Positions 19,070-27,120 of a stretch of 34,639 bases of DNA are shown here, one piece after another. Position 1 is the first letter of the stretch. Every line of letters begins with the position of its first letter. A program made the position numbers and the translations under genes. A model generated the notes under the pieces. It saw nothing but the letters and a program-made list of their open reading frames with translations, searched no databases and was not told the DNA's origin. The stretch is from Planctomyces sp. (GTDB lineage: Bacteria; Planctomycetota; Planctomycetia; Planctomycetales; Planctomycetaceae): NCBI GenBank assembly GCA_005791255.1, contig SXXK01000220.1:1-34639 (forward strand), read 5' to 3'.

Positions 19070-20200
19070 TCAGCAGCACCATCGGCGAATAGCTGCTGCA
19101 TACAGCTCTGTGCCGCGTTCCAGCTGTTGCAGACTGATCCATTCGTCGTCTGTATGAGCCTGCGCGATGTCGCCGGGGCCCCAGACCGCCTTGTTTGTCA
19201 GTTCCGTCAGTACAGCTCCGTCAGTACCGTAGGCCACGGTCTCTGCATGTTGCGTGCCGCTGATCTGCAATAACTCCGCAATGAACGGTGACTGCGGGTC
19301 TGTATACAGGGGTTCGCTGCAGAACGTGACTTCGAACTGCAGCCCGCAGCGCACTGCGGCAGCCTGCATCCGGGACACAAGTTCATCCGCCGGCTGGCCT
19401 GGCATCGGGCGAAAATAGGCATGGCAGGATGCCAGCGGAGATGTGATGTTGATGCCGGTGTTGGTGTCGTGCAGCAGCAGATTCAGTGTCGGGGTGGGTG
19501 GGTGGAAGCGGGCATCGTGCCACTGTGGCTGAGTCTCCAGCTCCTCGTTGATGCAGCGAATCTCTTCCAGAAACGGAATCAGTGCCATACAGGCATTCCG
19601 ACCGAGCCCCGTGCTGGAATGTGCTGCTCGCCCCCGGGAAATTGCCGTCACCGTACGCCCCCCTTTGTGAGCATACACAACTCGCAGACCTGTCGGCTCA
19701 CCGATGATGGCCCCGGCTGCCTCGGCAACGATGCTGCGGTACAGCCGTGAGTCTGCCGCCACGCTGCGCGCTCCCAGCATGCCCACCTCTTCATCAGCAG
19801 TGGCCACAAACCAAAGGGGAGCCCGCTGCTGTTCAGGGGCGATCGTGGCAGCGGCAGCCAGCAAACAGGCCACCGGCCCCTTCATGTCGCAGGAACCACG
19901 ACCGTACACTCGGCCATCCGCCTCGTATGCCTGCCATGGGCCGGAATGCGGATAGCTCCACGAATCCACGGGTACGACATCAGTATGCCCGAACCATGCA
20001 AGTCCGGCACCCGAATTCGGACCACGGCGCGCCACCACGCTGGTTTTCAGCACCCCCCGTGAGTCCCTGTAGCTGATCCGCTCCGTTTCAAAAAACAGTC
20101 TGCGCAGCCACTGTTCCACGCAGTCTGTGATGTCGACGTTCGATACCGAACTGACGCTGGGAAAGGAGATCAGCTCGCGAAGATATTCCAGAGCCTGCAT
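19070..20200 (-). CDS. M20-family metallopeptidase (ArgE/DapE-like deacylase)
   Basis: The 376-residue enzyme belongs to the two-zinc M20 family that includes acetylornithine deacetylase, succinyl-diaminopimelate desuccinylase and carboxypeptidases. Metal and catalytic residues are visible: His72 and Asp74 in WFGHTDVVP, Asp105 in RGSCDMKGPVA, Glu137-Glu138 in TADEEVGMLGA, an acidic ligand in GEPTGL and a late His in AQAHTDDEW. The central lid domain (HKGGRTVTAISRGRAAHSS) is typical. The pattern is closest to ArgE by impression, which would place it in arginine synthesis, but no arginine genes are nearby, so I leave the substrate open. It may lie in a transcript with the RNA methyltransferase gene, 95 bases upstream. 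Confidence 0.9.
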   Translation of the reverse strand: MQALEYLRELISFPSVSSVSNVDITDCVEQWLRRLFFETERISYRDSRGVLKTSVVARRGPNSGAGLAWFGHTDVVPVDSWSYPHSGPWQAYEADGRVYGRGSCDMKGPVACLLAAAATIAPEQQRAPLWFVATADEEVGMLGARSVAADSRLYRSIVAEAAGAIIGEPTGLRVVYAHKGGRTVTAISRGRAAHSSTGLGRNACMALIPFLEEIRCINEELETQPQWHDARFHPPTPTLNLLLHDTNTGINITSPLASCHAYFRPMPGQPADELVSRMQAAAVRCGLQFEVTFCSEPLYTDPQSPFIAELLQISGTQHAETVAYGTDGAVLTELTNKAVWGPGDIAQAHTDDEWISLQQLERGTELYAAAIRRWCC

Positions 20201-20295
20201 GTGGCACCATTGAAGATAGCGCTGAGACGTTTCAGCGAAAATTCTCCGATTGCCGGCAAAAACGCAAGCCTGGGCCTGACTTCAGACTACCGGAC

Positions 20296-21099
20296 TCAGG
20301 CGTCAGCAGGTGTGCTGCGGTACTGATGCAGGAAAATGCCGGCAGAGACGGCGACATTCAGTGAATCCGTTCCGTTGAACATCGGGATGGTCAGTCGTGA
20401 ATCGGAGACCCTGCGGACAGCTTCCGAGATACCGTCGTATTCGTTTCCGAATACGAGTGTTGTTCGTGCAGCAAAGTGATGCTGGTGCAGCGGTCGGGCT
20501 GTTGCGTCCAGTACGGTCAGGCAGATGTCCATCGCGTACTGCTGCTGCAGTTTTGCCAGCAGCCCGGCAAGATCGCCAGTTTCCACAATCGGCAGGAACA
20601 GTCCGTTACCCATCGAAACTCGCAGCACGCGGCGCGAGAATGGGTCAGCAGAACCCTCGCCCAGCACAATTCCGGCAGCGCCGAAGGCCGCCCCGATCCG
20701 GATCAGGGCGCCTACGTTTTCCGGATCGGTCACCCGGTCACCGGCGACCAGCAGCGCCGGACCCGCCGCCGGCAGCCACGTTTCCAGCGGCTGCGGCGGA
20801 CGCCGTTCAGCGCAGGCCATCACACCGCAGTGGAAGGCAAATCCCACCAGTTCCTCCGCCTGCACCTGCGTCAGACGGTAAACCGGAACATCTGCCGGCA
20901 GTCGCGGTTCAAAAGCCGCGAACTTGCGGTCGCTGATCACCACGCTGCGGACACGAAAGTCACTGCGCAGCACGCGTTCGACCACCGTTGGGCCTTCTGC
21001 GATAAACAGCTGCGCATCTCGCGTGGCGTTGGTGGATTTCAGGCTGCGATAAACATCCAGTCGCGGATCCGCCAGTGATTCCATGCGTTCGGACAGCAT
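20296..21099 (-). CDS. SpoU/TrmH-family RNA 2'-O-methyltransferase
   Basis: The protein has an N-terminal RNA-binding substrate domain (LFIAEGPTVVERVLRSD) and a C-terminal SPOUT knot domain with the three family motifs: GDRVTDPENVGALIRIGAAFGA, LVFGNEYDGIS and LTIPMFNGTDSLNVAVSAGIFLHQ. It should methylate ribose in rRNA or tRNA with S-adenosylmethionine; the target nucleotide cannot be told. I place the start at ATG 21099 (267 residues), which shares its A with the TGA stop of the upstream RbsD-like gene (TGATG). A longer frame starting at 21147 would overlap that gene by 49 bases. The one-base overlap suggests translational coupling. Confidence 0.92.
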   Translation of the reverse strand: MLSERMESLADPRLDVYRSLKSTNATRDAQLFIAEGPTVVERVLRSDFRVRSVVISDRKFAAFEPRLPADVPVYRLTQVQAEELVGFAFHCGVMACAERRPPQPLETWLPAAGPALLVAGDRVTDPENVGALIRIGAAFGAAGIVLGEGSADPFSRRVLRVSMGNGLFLPIVETGDLAGLLAKLQQQYAMDICLTVLDATARPLHQHHFAARTTLVFGNEYDGISEAVRRVSDSRLTIPMFNGTDSLNVAVSAGIFLHQYRSTPADA

Positions 21100-21551
21100 C
21101 ACTGACCTGACTGTCGCACGCCGACTGTGAGCAGCAGATTGGCCCACAGGGCCTGATCACCAGTCTGGATCGTCAGCACGTGATCACGCGAATCCACAGC
21201 ATCATAAAAGTCCCAGCGGGAAATTGGCTGCAGTGGAATTGACAGTCCGGCCTCCGTCAGGATCGATCGATACTGGTTCCAGACCGGGGGATCATGCGGC
21301 AGACGGTACGGGTCATCGTCAGGCATACCCATCGTGCTGACTGCTTCGACGGGAATCGCTGTCAGCAGCACCTGCAGCACCTGAGCGACCGTGACGAGGC
21401 CCGGAGCGAGGTTCAGGCTGACCAGCTCGGCTCGCGGTCCAATCGCCGATGATGCCGGATAATTGCCATCGGCAATCAGAATCTTTGCACTGTGTCCGGC
21501 GCGGGCCAGCACTTCAGAAATACGCGGGTGAATCAGTTGTGATTTCAGCAT
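21099..21551 (-). CDS. RbsD/FucU-family sugar mutarotase-like protein
   Basis: The 150-residue protein matches the RbsD/FucU family, which interconverts the anomers of ribose or fucose. Characteristic text includes LIHPRISEVLARAGHSAKILIADGNYPAS (residues 6-34), with the conserved catalytic His20 and Asp28. Further matches are LVSLNLAPGLVTVAQVLQVLL, MGMPDDDP and the C-terminal TGDQALWANLLLTVGV. Sequence style is nearer FucU than RbsD. No sugar transporter, kinase or regulator is adjacent; instead the gene overlaps a SpoU methyltransferase gene by one base. Which sugar it handles is therefore unknown. It lies 48 bases after the DUF6513 gene on the same strand. Confidence 0.92.
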   Translation of the reverse strand: MLKSQLIHPRISEVLARAGHSAKILIADGNYPASSAIGPRAELVSLNLAPGLVTVAQVLQVLLTAIPVEAVSTMGMPDDDPYRLPHDPPVWNQYRSILTEAGLSIPLQPISRWDFYDAVDSRDHVLTIQTGDQALWANLLLTVGVRQSGQ

Positions 21552-21599
21552 GAACAGGATACCCGAAACAGGATGGCAGTCCGGAGCAGGCCTGAATGC

Positions 21600-23012
21600 T
21601 CAGGTGCCCGGATCGGACTGATGGTTGTGTACTGCGGAGGATGCCCCCCACTGACCAGCAACTCCGAAGTTCATCGGAGCATCCTGAACATACTGTTTTC
21701 CCAGCAGCAATGCGACCTCAGCCCGGGCAAGTTCGTAGCCAAGATAAAATGCGTGCTCTGCTGAGACGGAATTCTGAGAACGCTGCCGACGCGCCGCCAG
21801 CAGTGCCTGTTCAAAAACCTGAAAACCGCTGCTGCCACTCCAGCAACCCTCCGAATTCATCAGATGCACCTGTCCCTGCTCGGCGAAGATGCGGTAATTC
21901 GGGTCCGTCAGAGATTGCGCCAACTGGTCCAGCGCCGCCTGTGACGTCCTGCGCAGCCGTCCGTCCCGCAGCATGGTCAGCGAGCCATCAAGATTTTTCG
22001 GAATGGTTCCGGCACTCAGTGCATAATGCACCAGTCGCCGCGCCGCGGCCAGCTCCGACACTGCTGTCCGACACCAGTTGATCACCTGAGTCGTCAGCAC
22101 ACTCTGAATCCCCAGTTCCTCGCAGATCGCCGCCAGCAGCATGTTGACGCCCGCCGAATCCACCTCCGTCAGCTCGGACACATTTCCCACACCCATCATC
22201 ATCGCTGTTTCAGGGTGCCTGCGACGCGTCCGCATGTAGCGTTCAAGCGACGCAGCGAAACCCATTCCGATCGGTTCCAGAATCGGGTCCAGCCGAAATC
22301 GACACCCGCGGTCCGTGAGCTGTTCGGCCAGCCGGTCCAGCGAATCTGCATCCTGGGGAGTTTCCGGAACGGCCACTACTTCCACTCCCAGTCTGCTGAC
22401 CCACTCGAGGTTGGACTGATTGCAGCTGAGTATCAGTTCGGCACCCGCCGCCACTGCCGCTTCCACCTCGGTCTGCTCGAAGCTGTCGATGGACACGCGA
22501 TGTCCGGCATTTCGCAGCTCGCGCACAATTTCACCCATATGCCGGCACACCTGTCCGGGGACAGCGCCCACGTCAATCAGATCCGCCCCGGCGGCTCGCA
22601 GCTCGGCCGCCTGCTGCAGGATCTGATCCAGTGAAAGCAGCGGGGCATGATTCAGCTCCGCCAGAATTTCGATGGACCAGCGGCTCAGGTCTGCCGCCTT
22701 CCGGCGTCCGACACCAAAATACTCGGGCAGGTCGTGCAGATCCTTCGGACCGCGTGCAAACGGTCGACCAAAATGCGATTCCAGTTCCGACAGGTCTCCC
22801 TGACACCAGCCGGGGACAATCACCTGATCAATGTGGTCCGGTACGGTCAGTCTGCGTTTCAGCAGCCCGGTATGCAGCAGTGCGGCGACCTGGATCCCCG
22901 GAACTGTGATTTCGAAATGGAATCCCGCCAGCGGAGCGATCGACTGCAGAACATCCCGCAGGCTGCCCTCAGCCAGACGTCCGGTAACGAACAGCAGAGT
23001 TTTTTCGGTCAC
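21600..23012 (-). CDS. DUF6513-type dihydropteroate synthase-like protein
   Basis: The 470-residue protein has an N-terminal alpha/beta domain (LLFVTGRLAEGSLRDVL; GWCQGDLSELESHFG) and a central TIM-barrel like dihydropteroate synthase (about residues 130-330). Barrel landmarks are AELRAAGADLIDVGAVPG, VSIDSFEQTEVEAAVAAGAELILS, FRLDPILEPIGMGF, MMGVGNVSELTEVDSAG and NMLLAAICEELGIQSVLTTQ. A C-terminal region follows (RLVHYALSAGTIPKNLDGSL). From memory, such proteins occur in archaea, methylotrophs and planctomycetes with tetrahydromethanopterin-linked C1 genes; a role in making that cofactor is inference. Start is a GTG behind AAGGCAG. The upstream SDR gene ends 23 bases away, so the pair is probably an operon. 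Confidence 0.88.
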   Translation of the reverse strand: MTEKTLLFVTGRLAEGSLRDVLQSIAPLAGFHFEITVPGIQVAALLHTGLLKRRLTVPDHIDQVIVPGWCQGDLSELESHFGRPFARGPKDLHDLPEYFGVGRRKAADLSRWSIEILAELNHAPLLSLDQILQQAAELRAAGADLIDVGAVPGQVCRHMGEIVRELRNAGHRVSIDSFEQTEVEAAVAAGAELILSCNQSNLEWVSRLGVEVVAVPETPQDADSLDRLAEQLTDRGCRFRLDPILEPIGMGFAASLERYMRTRRRHPETAMMMGVGNVSELTEVDSAGVNMLLAAICEELGIQSVLTTQVINWCRTAVSELAAARRLVHYALSAGTIPKNLDGSLTMLRDGRLRRTSQAALDQLAQSLTDPNYRIFAEQGQVHLMNSEGCWSGSSGFQVFEQALLAARRQRSQNSVSAEHAFYLGYELARAEVALLLGKQYVQDAPMNFGVAGQWGASSAVHNHQSDPGT

Positions 23013-23035
23013 CTGCGGCTGCCTTTTTCTGGAGA

Positions 23036-23794
23036 TCAGCGAACAGCGCCGCCGTTGACGTTGAGCACCTGTCCGGTAATCCAGCCAGCTTCGTCGCTGA
23101 GCAGAAAGCGGGCCATGCAGGCGATGTCCCGTGGTTCACCCCACCGCTGCAGTGGCGTTTCTCGCAGCACCCGCTGCTGCCAGTACTCGCTGGCCGTTTC
23201 GCCCCACGCCGTACGAATCCAGCCTGGGGCAATGCAGTTGACACGCACAGAAGGTGCGAGGCTGACAGCGAGCGAACGCGAGAATCCCATGACTGCGTTC
23301 TTCACTGCCGCAAACAGCTCACCACTGTCACCCTCCATGCCGCGGTCCGACTGATCCCAGCCGATCGTCAGAATCACGCCATGTCCCGCTTCCTGCATGC
23401 GACGTCCCAGCGCTCGTGACAGTTCCACGGTCCCTTCCACATCGGTACGCAGCAGGGCCGACAGCTTTTCCGAGAAGGATGCCTGGCGAAGTTCTGTTGT
23501 CAGAGTATCAGCACCGGCACAGTTCACCAGTGCGTCCGGGGCCCCGGACTGGCAGGCCTGCTCGATCAGTCGACTGCGATCCTGCGGGCAGCCGACATCA
23601 GCGACGAGGATGTCCGCCCGGACTCCCATCCGGGTGATCTCCGCGGCTGCCTCGTGGGCGAGCTGTACGGATCGTCGACAGTTCAGAATCACATGGGCGC
23701 CGGCGCGGGCACACTCCATCGCAATCTCCCGGCCAATTCCCGAAGATGCCCCTGTAATCAGAATTCGACGTCCGCTGAGTGATGCAAATGACAT
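23036..23794 (-). CDS. Short-chain dehydrogenase/reductase with altered active site
   Basis: The 252-residue protein is a classical-length SDR. It shows a TGASSGIGREIA cofactor loop (residues 15-26), LVADVG, LVNCAGAD (the NAG motif), an AVKNAVMGFSRSLAVSLAPSVRVNCIAPGWIRT segment and the C-terminal WITGQVLNVNGGAVR. The catalytic YxxxK is FAAVK: the Tyr codon is TTT (Phe) on the coding strand near 23320. The usual Ser-containing strand reads ILTIGWDQSD rather than ISS, so normal oxidoreductase chemistry is doubtful, while NAD(P) binding seems intact. Located directly upstream of the DUF6513 gene, it may work with it, perhaps in pterin metabolism. No clear ribosome site precedes the ATG. Confidence 0.92.
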   Translation of the reverse strand: MSFASLSGRRILITGASSGIGREIAMECARAGAHVILNCRRSVQLAHEAAAEITRMGVRADILVADVGCPQDRSRLIEQACQSGAPDALVNCAGADTLTTELRQASFSEKLSALLRTDVEGTVELSRALGRRMQEAGHGVILTIGWDQSDRGMEGDSGELFAAVKNAVMGFSRSLAVSLAPSVRVNCIAPGWIRTAWGETASEYWQQRVLRETPLQRWGEPRDIACMARFLLSDEAGWITGQVLNVNGGAVR

Positions 23795-23942
23795 TTTGAA
23801 AAGCTATTCTGCGAGTTTGACGCGGCACAGCAATGCTGCTGCGGAACTTCCAAACTGCTTTATACACCAATTCCCGCCGCATCGGAAAACGCTTTCGGAC
23901 TTTCCGAGTGGTTTCACCCGCCGATTTTCAGGAGCCTCGCCT

Positions 23943-24974
23943 GTGAGATCCCGTCTGCTGCTGGTCGTCCTTCTGGCCCTCATCTGTCAAACGTCGGTAT
24001 CCCTCAGGGCGGATGAAAAAGTTCAGCAGTTTCGCGTGGGGATGATTGGTCTGGACACCTCACACTGCCTCGCATTCACTGAACTGCTCAACAAAGCCGG
24101 GGATGATCCGCTGCTCGGTGGCTGTAAAGTTGTACTGGTATATCCCAAGGGAAGTCCCGACATCGAAAGCAGCGTGAAGCGAGTTCCCGAGTACACTCAG
24201 AAGATTCGAGCACTTGGCGTGGAGGTGGTTGAGGACCTGGCCAGTATGATTTCTCAGGTGGATGTGGTCCTGCTTGAGACCAATGACGGACGTCCCCACC
24301 TTGAGCAGGTGATCCCCGTGCTGAAGGCTCGCAAGCCGGTCTTCATTGACAAGCCGGTGGCCGGTTCACTGGTGGATGCCATTGCCATTTATCGACTTGC
24401 TGAGCATTATCAGACTCCCGTGTTCAGTTCGTCATCGCTGCGTTTCGCTGCTGCCGCTCAGGCTGTACGCAGCGGCGCAATCGGCGAAGTGCTGGGCTGC
24501 GACGCTTACTCTCCCTGCAGCCTTGAAGCCACACATCCGGATCTGTTCTGGTACGGGATTCACGGCTGCGAGACGCTGTTTACAGCCATGGGGCCGGGAG
24601 TGGAGTCGGTTGTGCGAACATCCACGAAGGATTTCGATGTGGTCACCGGTGTCTGGAAGGGCGGACGGATCGGCACATTTCGTGGCATACGTGCCGGCAG
24701 TGCCGGCTATGGCGGGACAGCATTCGGTACCAAAGGCTCGGCTCAGATGGGGCCCTATGACGGCTACAAACCTCTGGTGGTCGAGATTGTGAAGTTCTGG
24801 CGCACGGGGACACCGCCGGTGTCCGCTGAGGAAACTCTTGATCTGTATGCCTTCATGGAGTCGGCCGATGAGAGTCGCCGGCGTGGATTTGTGCCGGTGC
24901 AGGTCGCCGATGTGCGTAAGCAGGCCGCCGCTGCCGCTGATCAGAAGGTTCGCTCCATCCTTGCCTCGGAATAA
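23943..24974 (+). CDS. Exported Gfo/Idh/MocA-family oxidoreductase
   Basis: The 343-residue protein starts with a signal peptide (RLLLVVLLALICQTSVSLRAD). A Rossmann fold follows with a relaxed loop, VGMIGLDTSHC, in place of GxGxxG. LLETNDGRPHLEQVIPVLKARKPVFIDKPVA carries the DKP motif that stands for the usual EKP lysine-proline pair. The C-terminal beta-sheet domain covers SLEATHPDLFWYGIHGCETLF to the end. The GIHGCE stretch holds the His that takes part in proton transfer in relatives. Planctomycetes have many such exported or Tat-dependent members, presumably acting on sugars or sugar acids; the substrate is unknown. Start is a GTG at 23943, AGGAG about 9 bases before it. It is divergent from the SDR gene and meets tilS tail to tail with only three bases between stops. 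Confidence 0.92.
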   Translation: MRSRLLLVVLLALICQTSVSLRADEKVQQFRVGMIGLDTSHCLAFTELLNKAGDDPLLGGCKVVLVYPKGSPDIESSVKRVPEYTQKIRALGVEVVEDLASMISQVDVVLLETNDGRPHLEQVIPVLKARKPVFIDKPVAGSLVDAIAIYRLAEHYQTPVFSSSSLRFAAAAQAVRSGAIGEVLGCDAYSPCSLEATHPDLFWYGIHGCETLFTAMGPGVESVVRTSTKDFDVVTGVWKGGRIGTFRGIRAGSAGYGGTAFGTKGSAQMGPYDGYKPLVVEIVKFWRTGTPPVSAEETLDLYAFMESADESRRRGFVPVQVADVRKQAAAAADQKVRSILASE

Positions 24975-24977
24975 TTC

Positions 24978-25973
24978 TCAGCCGCGTCTCAGGATCAGCA
25001 GATCGGCTCGGGATTCCGCCAGCAGGCCCTCGGGCAGTGATACGGAAGAGTTCTGGTTCAGCAGTGCTGTTGTCCGCAGCCAGTGTGCTGCCGTCATTCG
25101 CTGGCGCGGCCAGCCCTGCTGATCCCACAGGCGGATCAGAGCATGCCGAACCAGCGGCTCAGGAGACTGCCGCAGGCGACTGCGGCTGAGTCGGATAATG
25201 GACTCGGAAGATTCGAGGAGGGTTTGTTGCAGCAGTTGATCGGCCAGAGCATCGAGACAGGCGAGCTGTTCGCCCGCCTGTTTCGCCAGCCGCACCAGTG
25301 CCTGATCAACCCCCGGATTCAGGCTGTCTCGCAGTGCCGGCAGCAGCTGATGCCGAATTCGATTGCGGGTGAATTCCGGACTGCTGTTAGTCGCGTCCTG
25401 TGCGTGCGAAATGCTGCGGTCGGCGGCGAAGGTCGCCAGGTCAGCTCTGGAGAAATCCAGCAGCGGACGCACCAGCTGCACCTGTGATGACAGTGCCCGA
25501 CGATCTGACATGCCCTTCAGTCCGGCCAGTCCCGTTCCTCGGACGATGTTCAGCAGCACCGTTTCCGACTGATCATCACTGTGGTGAGCCACTGCCACGA
25601 AGTGAAAATCGTGTTCCCGTGCCGTTCGTTCGAGGAATGCGTAACGCGCCGCACGGGCGGCTTCTTCCAGGCTGCCGCTGCTGGCGGTTTTCAGGGCATC
25701 GTCCGGCAGCGTTTCAGCAAAACATTCCAGTCCGAAATCTGCCGCCGCCGCCCGCACCAGCGCAGCATCCTGCTGCCCGGCGTCACCGCGCAGTCCATGG
25801 TTCAGATGAGCAACTGCCAGACGTCGAGGTTCTTTGGCAATCGCCTGCACAGCAAGGTGCAGCAGCACCATGCTGTCAAGGCCCCCGGAGACTGCCAGCA
25901 GCAGACCGGCACTGTCAGGCACCAGCTCCCGAATGCGAACCCGCGTCTGATCAATCAGCCTGTCAGGCAGCAC
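24978..25973 (-). CDS. tilS: tRNA(Ile)-lysidine synthetase TilS
   Basis: TilS attaches lysine to cytidine 34 of tRNA-Ile(CAU) using ATP, so that it reads AUA. The ATP PP-loop SGGLDS is at residues 29-34 with the start used here. AVAHLNHGLRG, SLEEAARAARYAFLER, VAVAHHSDDQSETVLLNIVRGTGLAGLKGM and ATNSSPEFTRNRIRHQLLP, all family marks, follow, then a C-terminal alpha-helical region. I chose the GTG at 25973, behind GAGG and overlapping the mscS stop by 11 bases, because it places the PP-loop at the normal distance from the N-terminus. A GTG at 26036 would add 21 residues unlike the family. At about 331 residues it is shorter than the E. coli enzyme and probably lacks its C-terminal domain. Confidence 0.94.
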   Translation of the reverse strand: MLPDRLIDQTRVRIRELVPDSAGLLLAVSGGLDSMVLLHLAVQAIAKEPRRLAVAHLNHGLRGDAGQQDAALVRAAAADFGLECFAETLPDDALKTASSGSLEEAARAARYAFLERTAREHDFHFVAVAHHSDDQSETVLLNIVRGTGLAGLKGMSDRRALSSQVQLVRPLLDFSRADLATFAADRSISHAQDATNSSPEFTRNRIRHQLLPALRDSLNPGVDQALVRLAKQAGEQLACLDALADQLLQQTLLESSESIIRLSRSRLRQSPEPLVRHALIRLWDQQGWPRQRMTAAHWLRTTALLNQNSSVSLPEGLLAESRADLLILRRG

Positions 25974-26940
25974 TGGCCGCAGCCTCAAACACAGTCTTTG
26001 CTGATTCGGTGCCGGAGTGATGAATAAACACGTCACGGGATGGGAATGGGATCGTCAGGCCACGGTCATCAAAGCCCAGCTTGATCTGTTCTGTCAGTGA
26101 GAACTTCACGGCGTGATAATCGGCACTGCGGACCCACGGGCGAACCACAAAGTTGACACTGCTCTCGGCCAGCTCCGAGACCGCAATGACAGGAGCCGGA
26201 TCAGCAAGTATTCGGGGTTCAGCAGCGACAATCTGCTCCAGCATCCGTCGAACATCCCGCAGCGGGTCGTTGTAACTGCAGCCGATCACAAGGTCGATCC
26301 GGCGATTGGGTTCAGCCGATAAGTTGCGAATTGTGCCGCCTGTAATGGAAGCGTTGGGCAGAATGATACGTACATTGTCCGGACTCAGCAGCAGCGTATT
26401 GAAGATCTGAATCTCGACAACTCGACCGATGTGTGCCCCTACTTCGATGGTGTCGCCCACGCGGAACGGTCTGAAGAACACCAGCAGCACGCCAGAGGCG
26501 ACGTTGCCGAGTGAGCCCTGCAGTGCCATGCCGACAGCAAATCCTGAAGCGACAAGAACTGCGCTCAGTGAGGTGGTATCGATGCCAAGGCAGCTCAGTG
26601 AGGCAATGCAGACGACCAGCTGCAGAATGATGGAAGCAAAATTGCCCACGAATTTCGCCAGCGTTTCATCCATGCGGGCACGACGGGATGCCTGCTCGAT
26701 CATGCTCACAGCCAGCCGCACCAGAATCCGGCCGAACAGAAATACCGCTGCAGCAGCAGCAATTGCGGGCAGCCAGTGCGTCAGTACGCGCAGCAGCATT
26801 TCACGGCTGAGGTCAGCTGTGAGTACGTCACGGACCTGCTGCAGCAGGTCAGCGGATTCTGTGGGTGCTGCAGCAGGCGTGTCCTGCACTGCGAGTTGTG
26901 GCAGCAGGTTGAAAATTCGGCCGAATGTCTGGAGTGTCAT
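25963..26940 (-). CDS. MscS-family mechanosensitive channel
   Basis: Small-conductance mechanosensitive channels open under membrane tension and release solutes on hypo-osmotic shock. The 325-residue protein has about three membrane segments (LPAIAAAAAVFLFGRILVRL; NFASIILQLVVCIASLSCL; the pore helix LVASGFAVGMALQGSLGNVASGVLLVFFRPF). The conserved beta domain (VGDTIEVGAHIGRVVEIQIFNTLLLSPDNVRIILPNASITGG) and a cytoplasmic alpha/beta domain with NFVVRPWVRSADYHAVK follow. A Pro/Ala-rich N-terminal extension precedes the first helix. I placed the start at ATG 26940, with AGAGG seven bases before it, rather than 48 bases upstream. It overlaps tilS. The 180 bases upstream are AT-richer and likely carry the promoter. 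Confidence 0.95.
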   Translation of the reverse strand: MTLQTFGRIFNLLPQLAVQDTPAAAPTESADLLQQVRDVLTADLSREMLLRVLTHWLPAIAAAAAVFLFGRILVRLAVSMIEQASRRARMDETLAKFVGNFASIILQLVVCIASLSCLGIDTTSLSAVLVASGFAVGMALQGSLGNVASGVLLVFFRPFRVGDTIEVGAHIGRVVEIQIFNTLLLSPDNVRIILPNASITGGTIRNLSAEPNRRIDLVIGCSYNDPLRDVRRMLEQIVAAEPRILADPAPVIAVSELAESSVNFVVRPWVRSADYHAVKFSLTEQIKLGFDDRGLTIPFPSRDVFIHHSGTESAKTVFEAAASAA

Positions 26941-27120
26941 CCCTGAACCTCTGCGACCTTCCTGGTCATACGAACTTTCGGAGCCCATTGTCCGCCGGTT
27001 GTCCGGTGTGGCACTCCGGACGCAATTTAACGAGCCCCGGATTGCCGGTAAATGCGGTTTTTTTGTTGTTTTTCTGCAACAAAGCGGCAGGTTCGCAGAA
27101 CAGCGGAACCGATCAGCGAT

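Noticed and set aside
20220-20237. CGCTGA/TCAGCG hairpin between the M20 peptidase and methyltransferase genes
   Set aside because: Short stem and no T run downstream in the direction of transcription.
27062-27083. TTTGTTG/CAACAAA inverted repeat upstream of mscS
   Set aside because: AT-rich seven-base stem, weak, with no T run in a useful direction; probably part of a promoter-rich segment.
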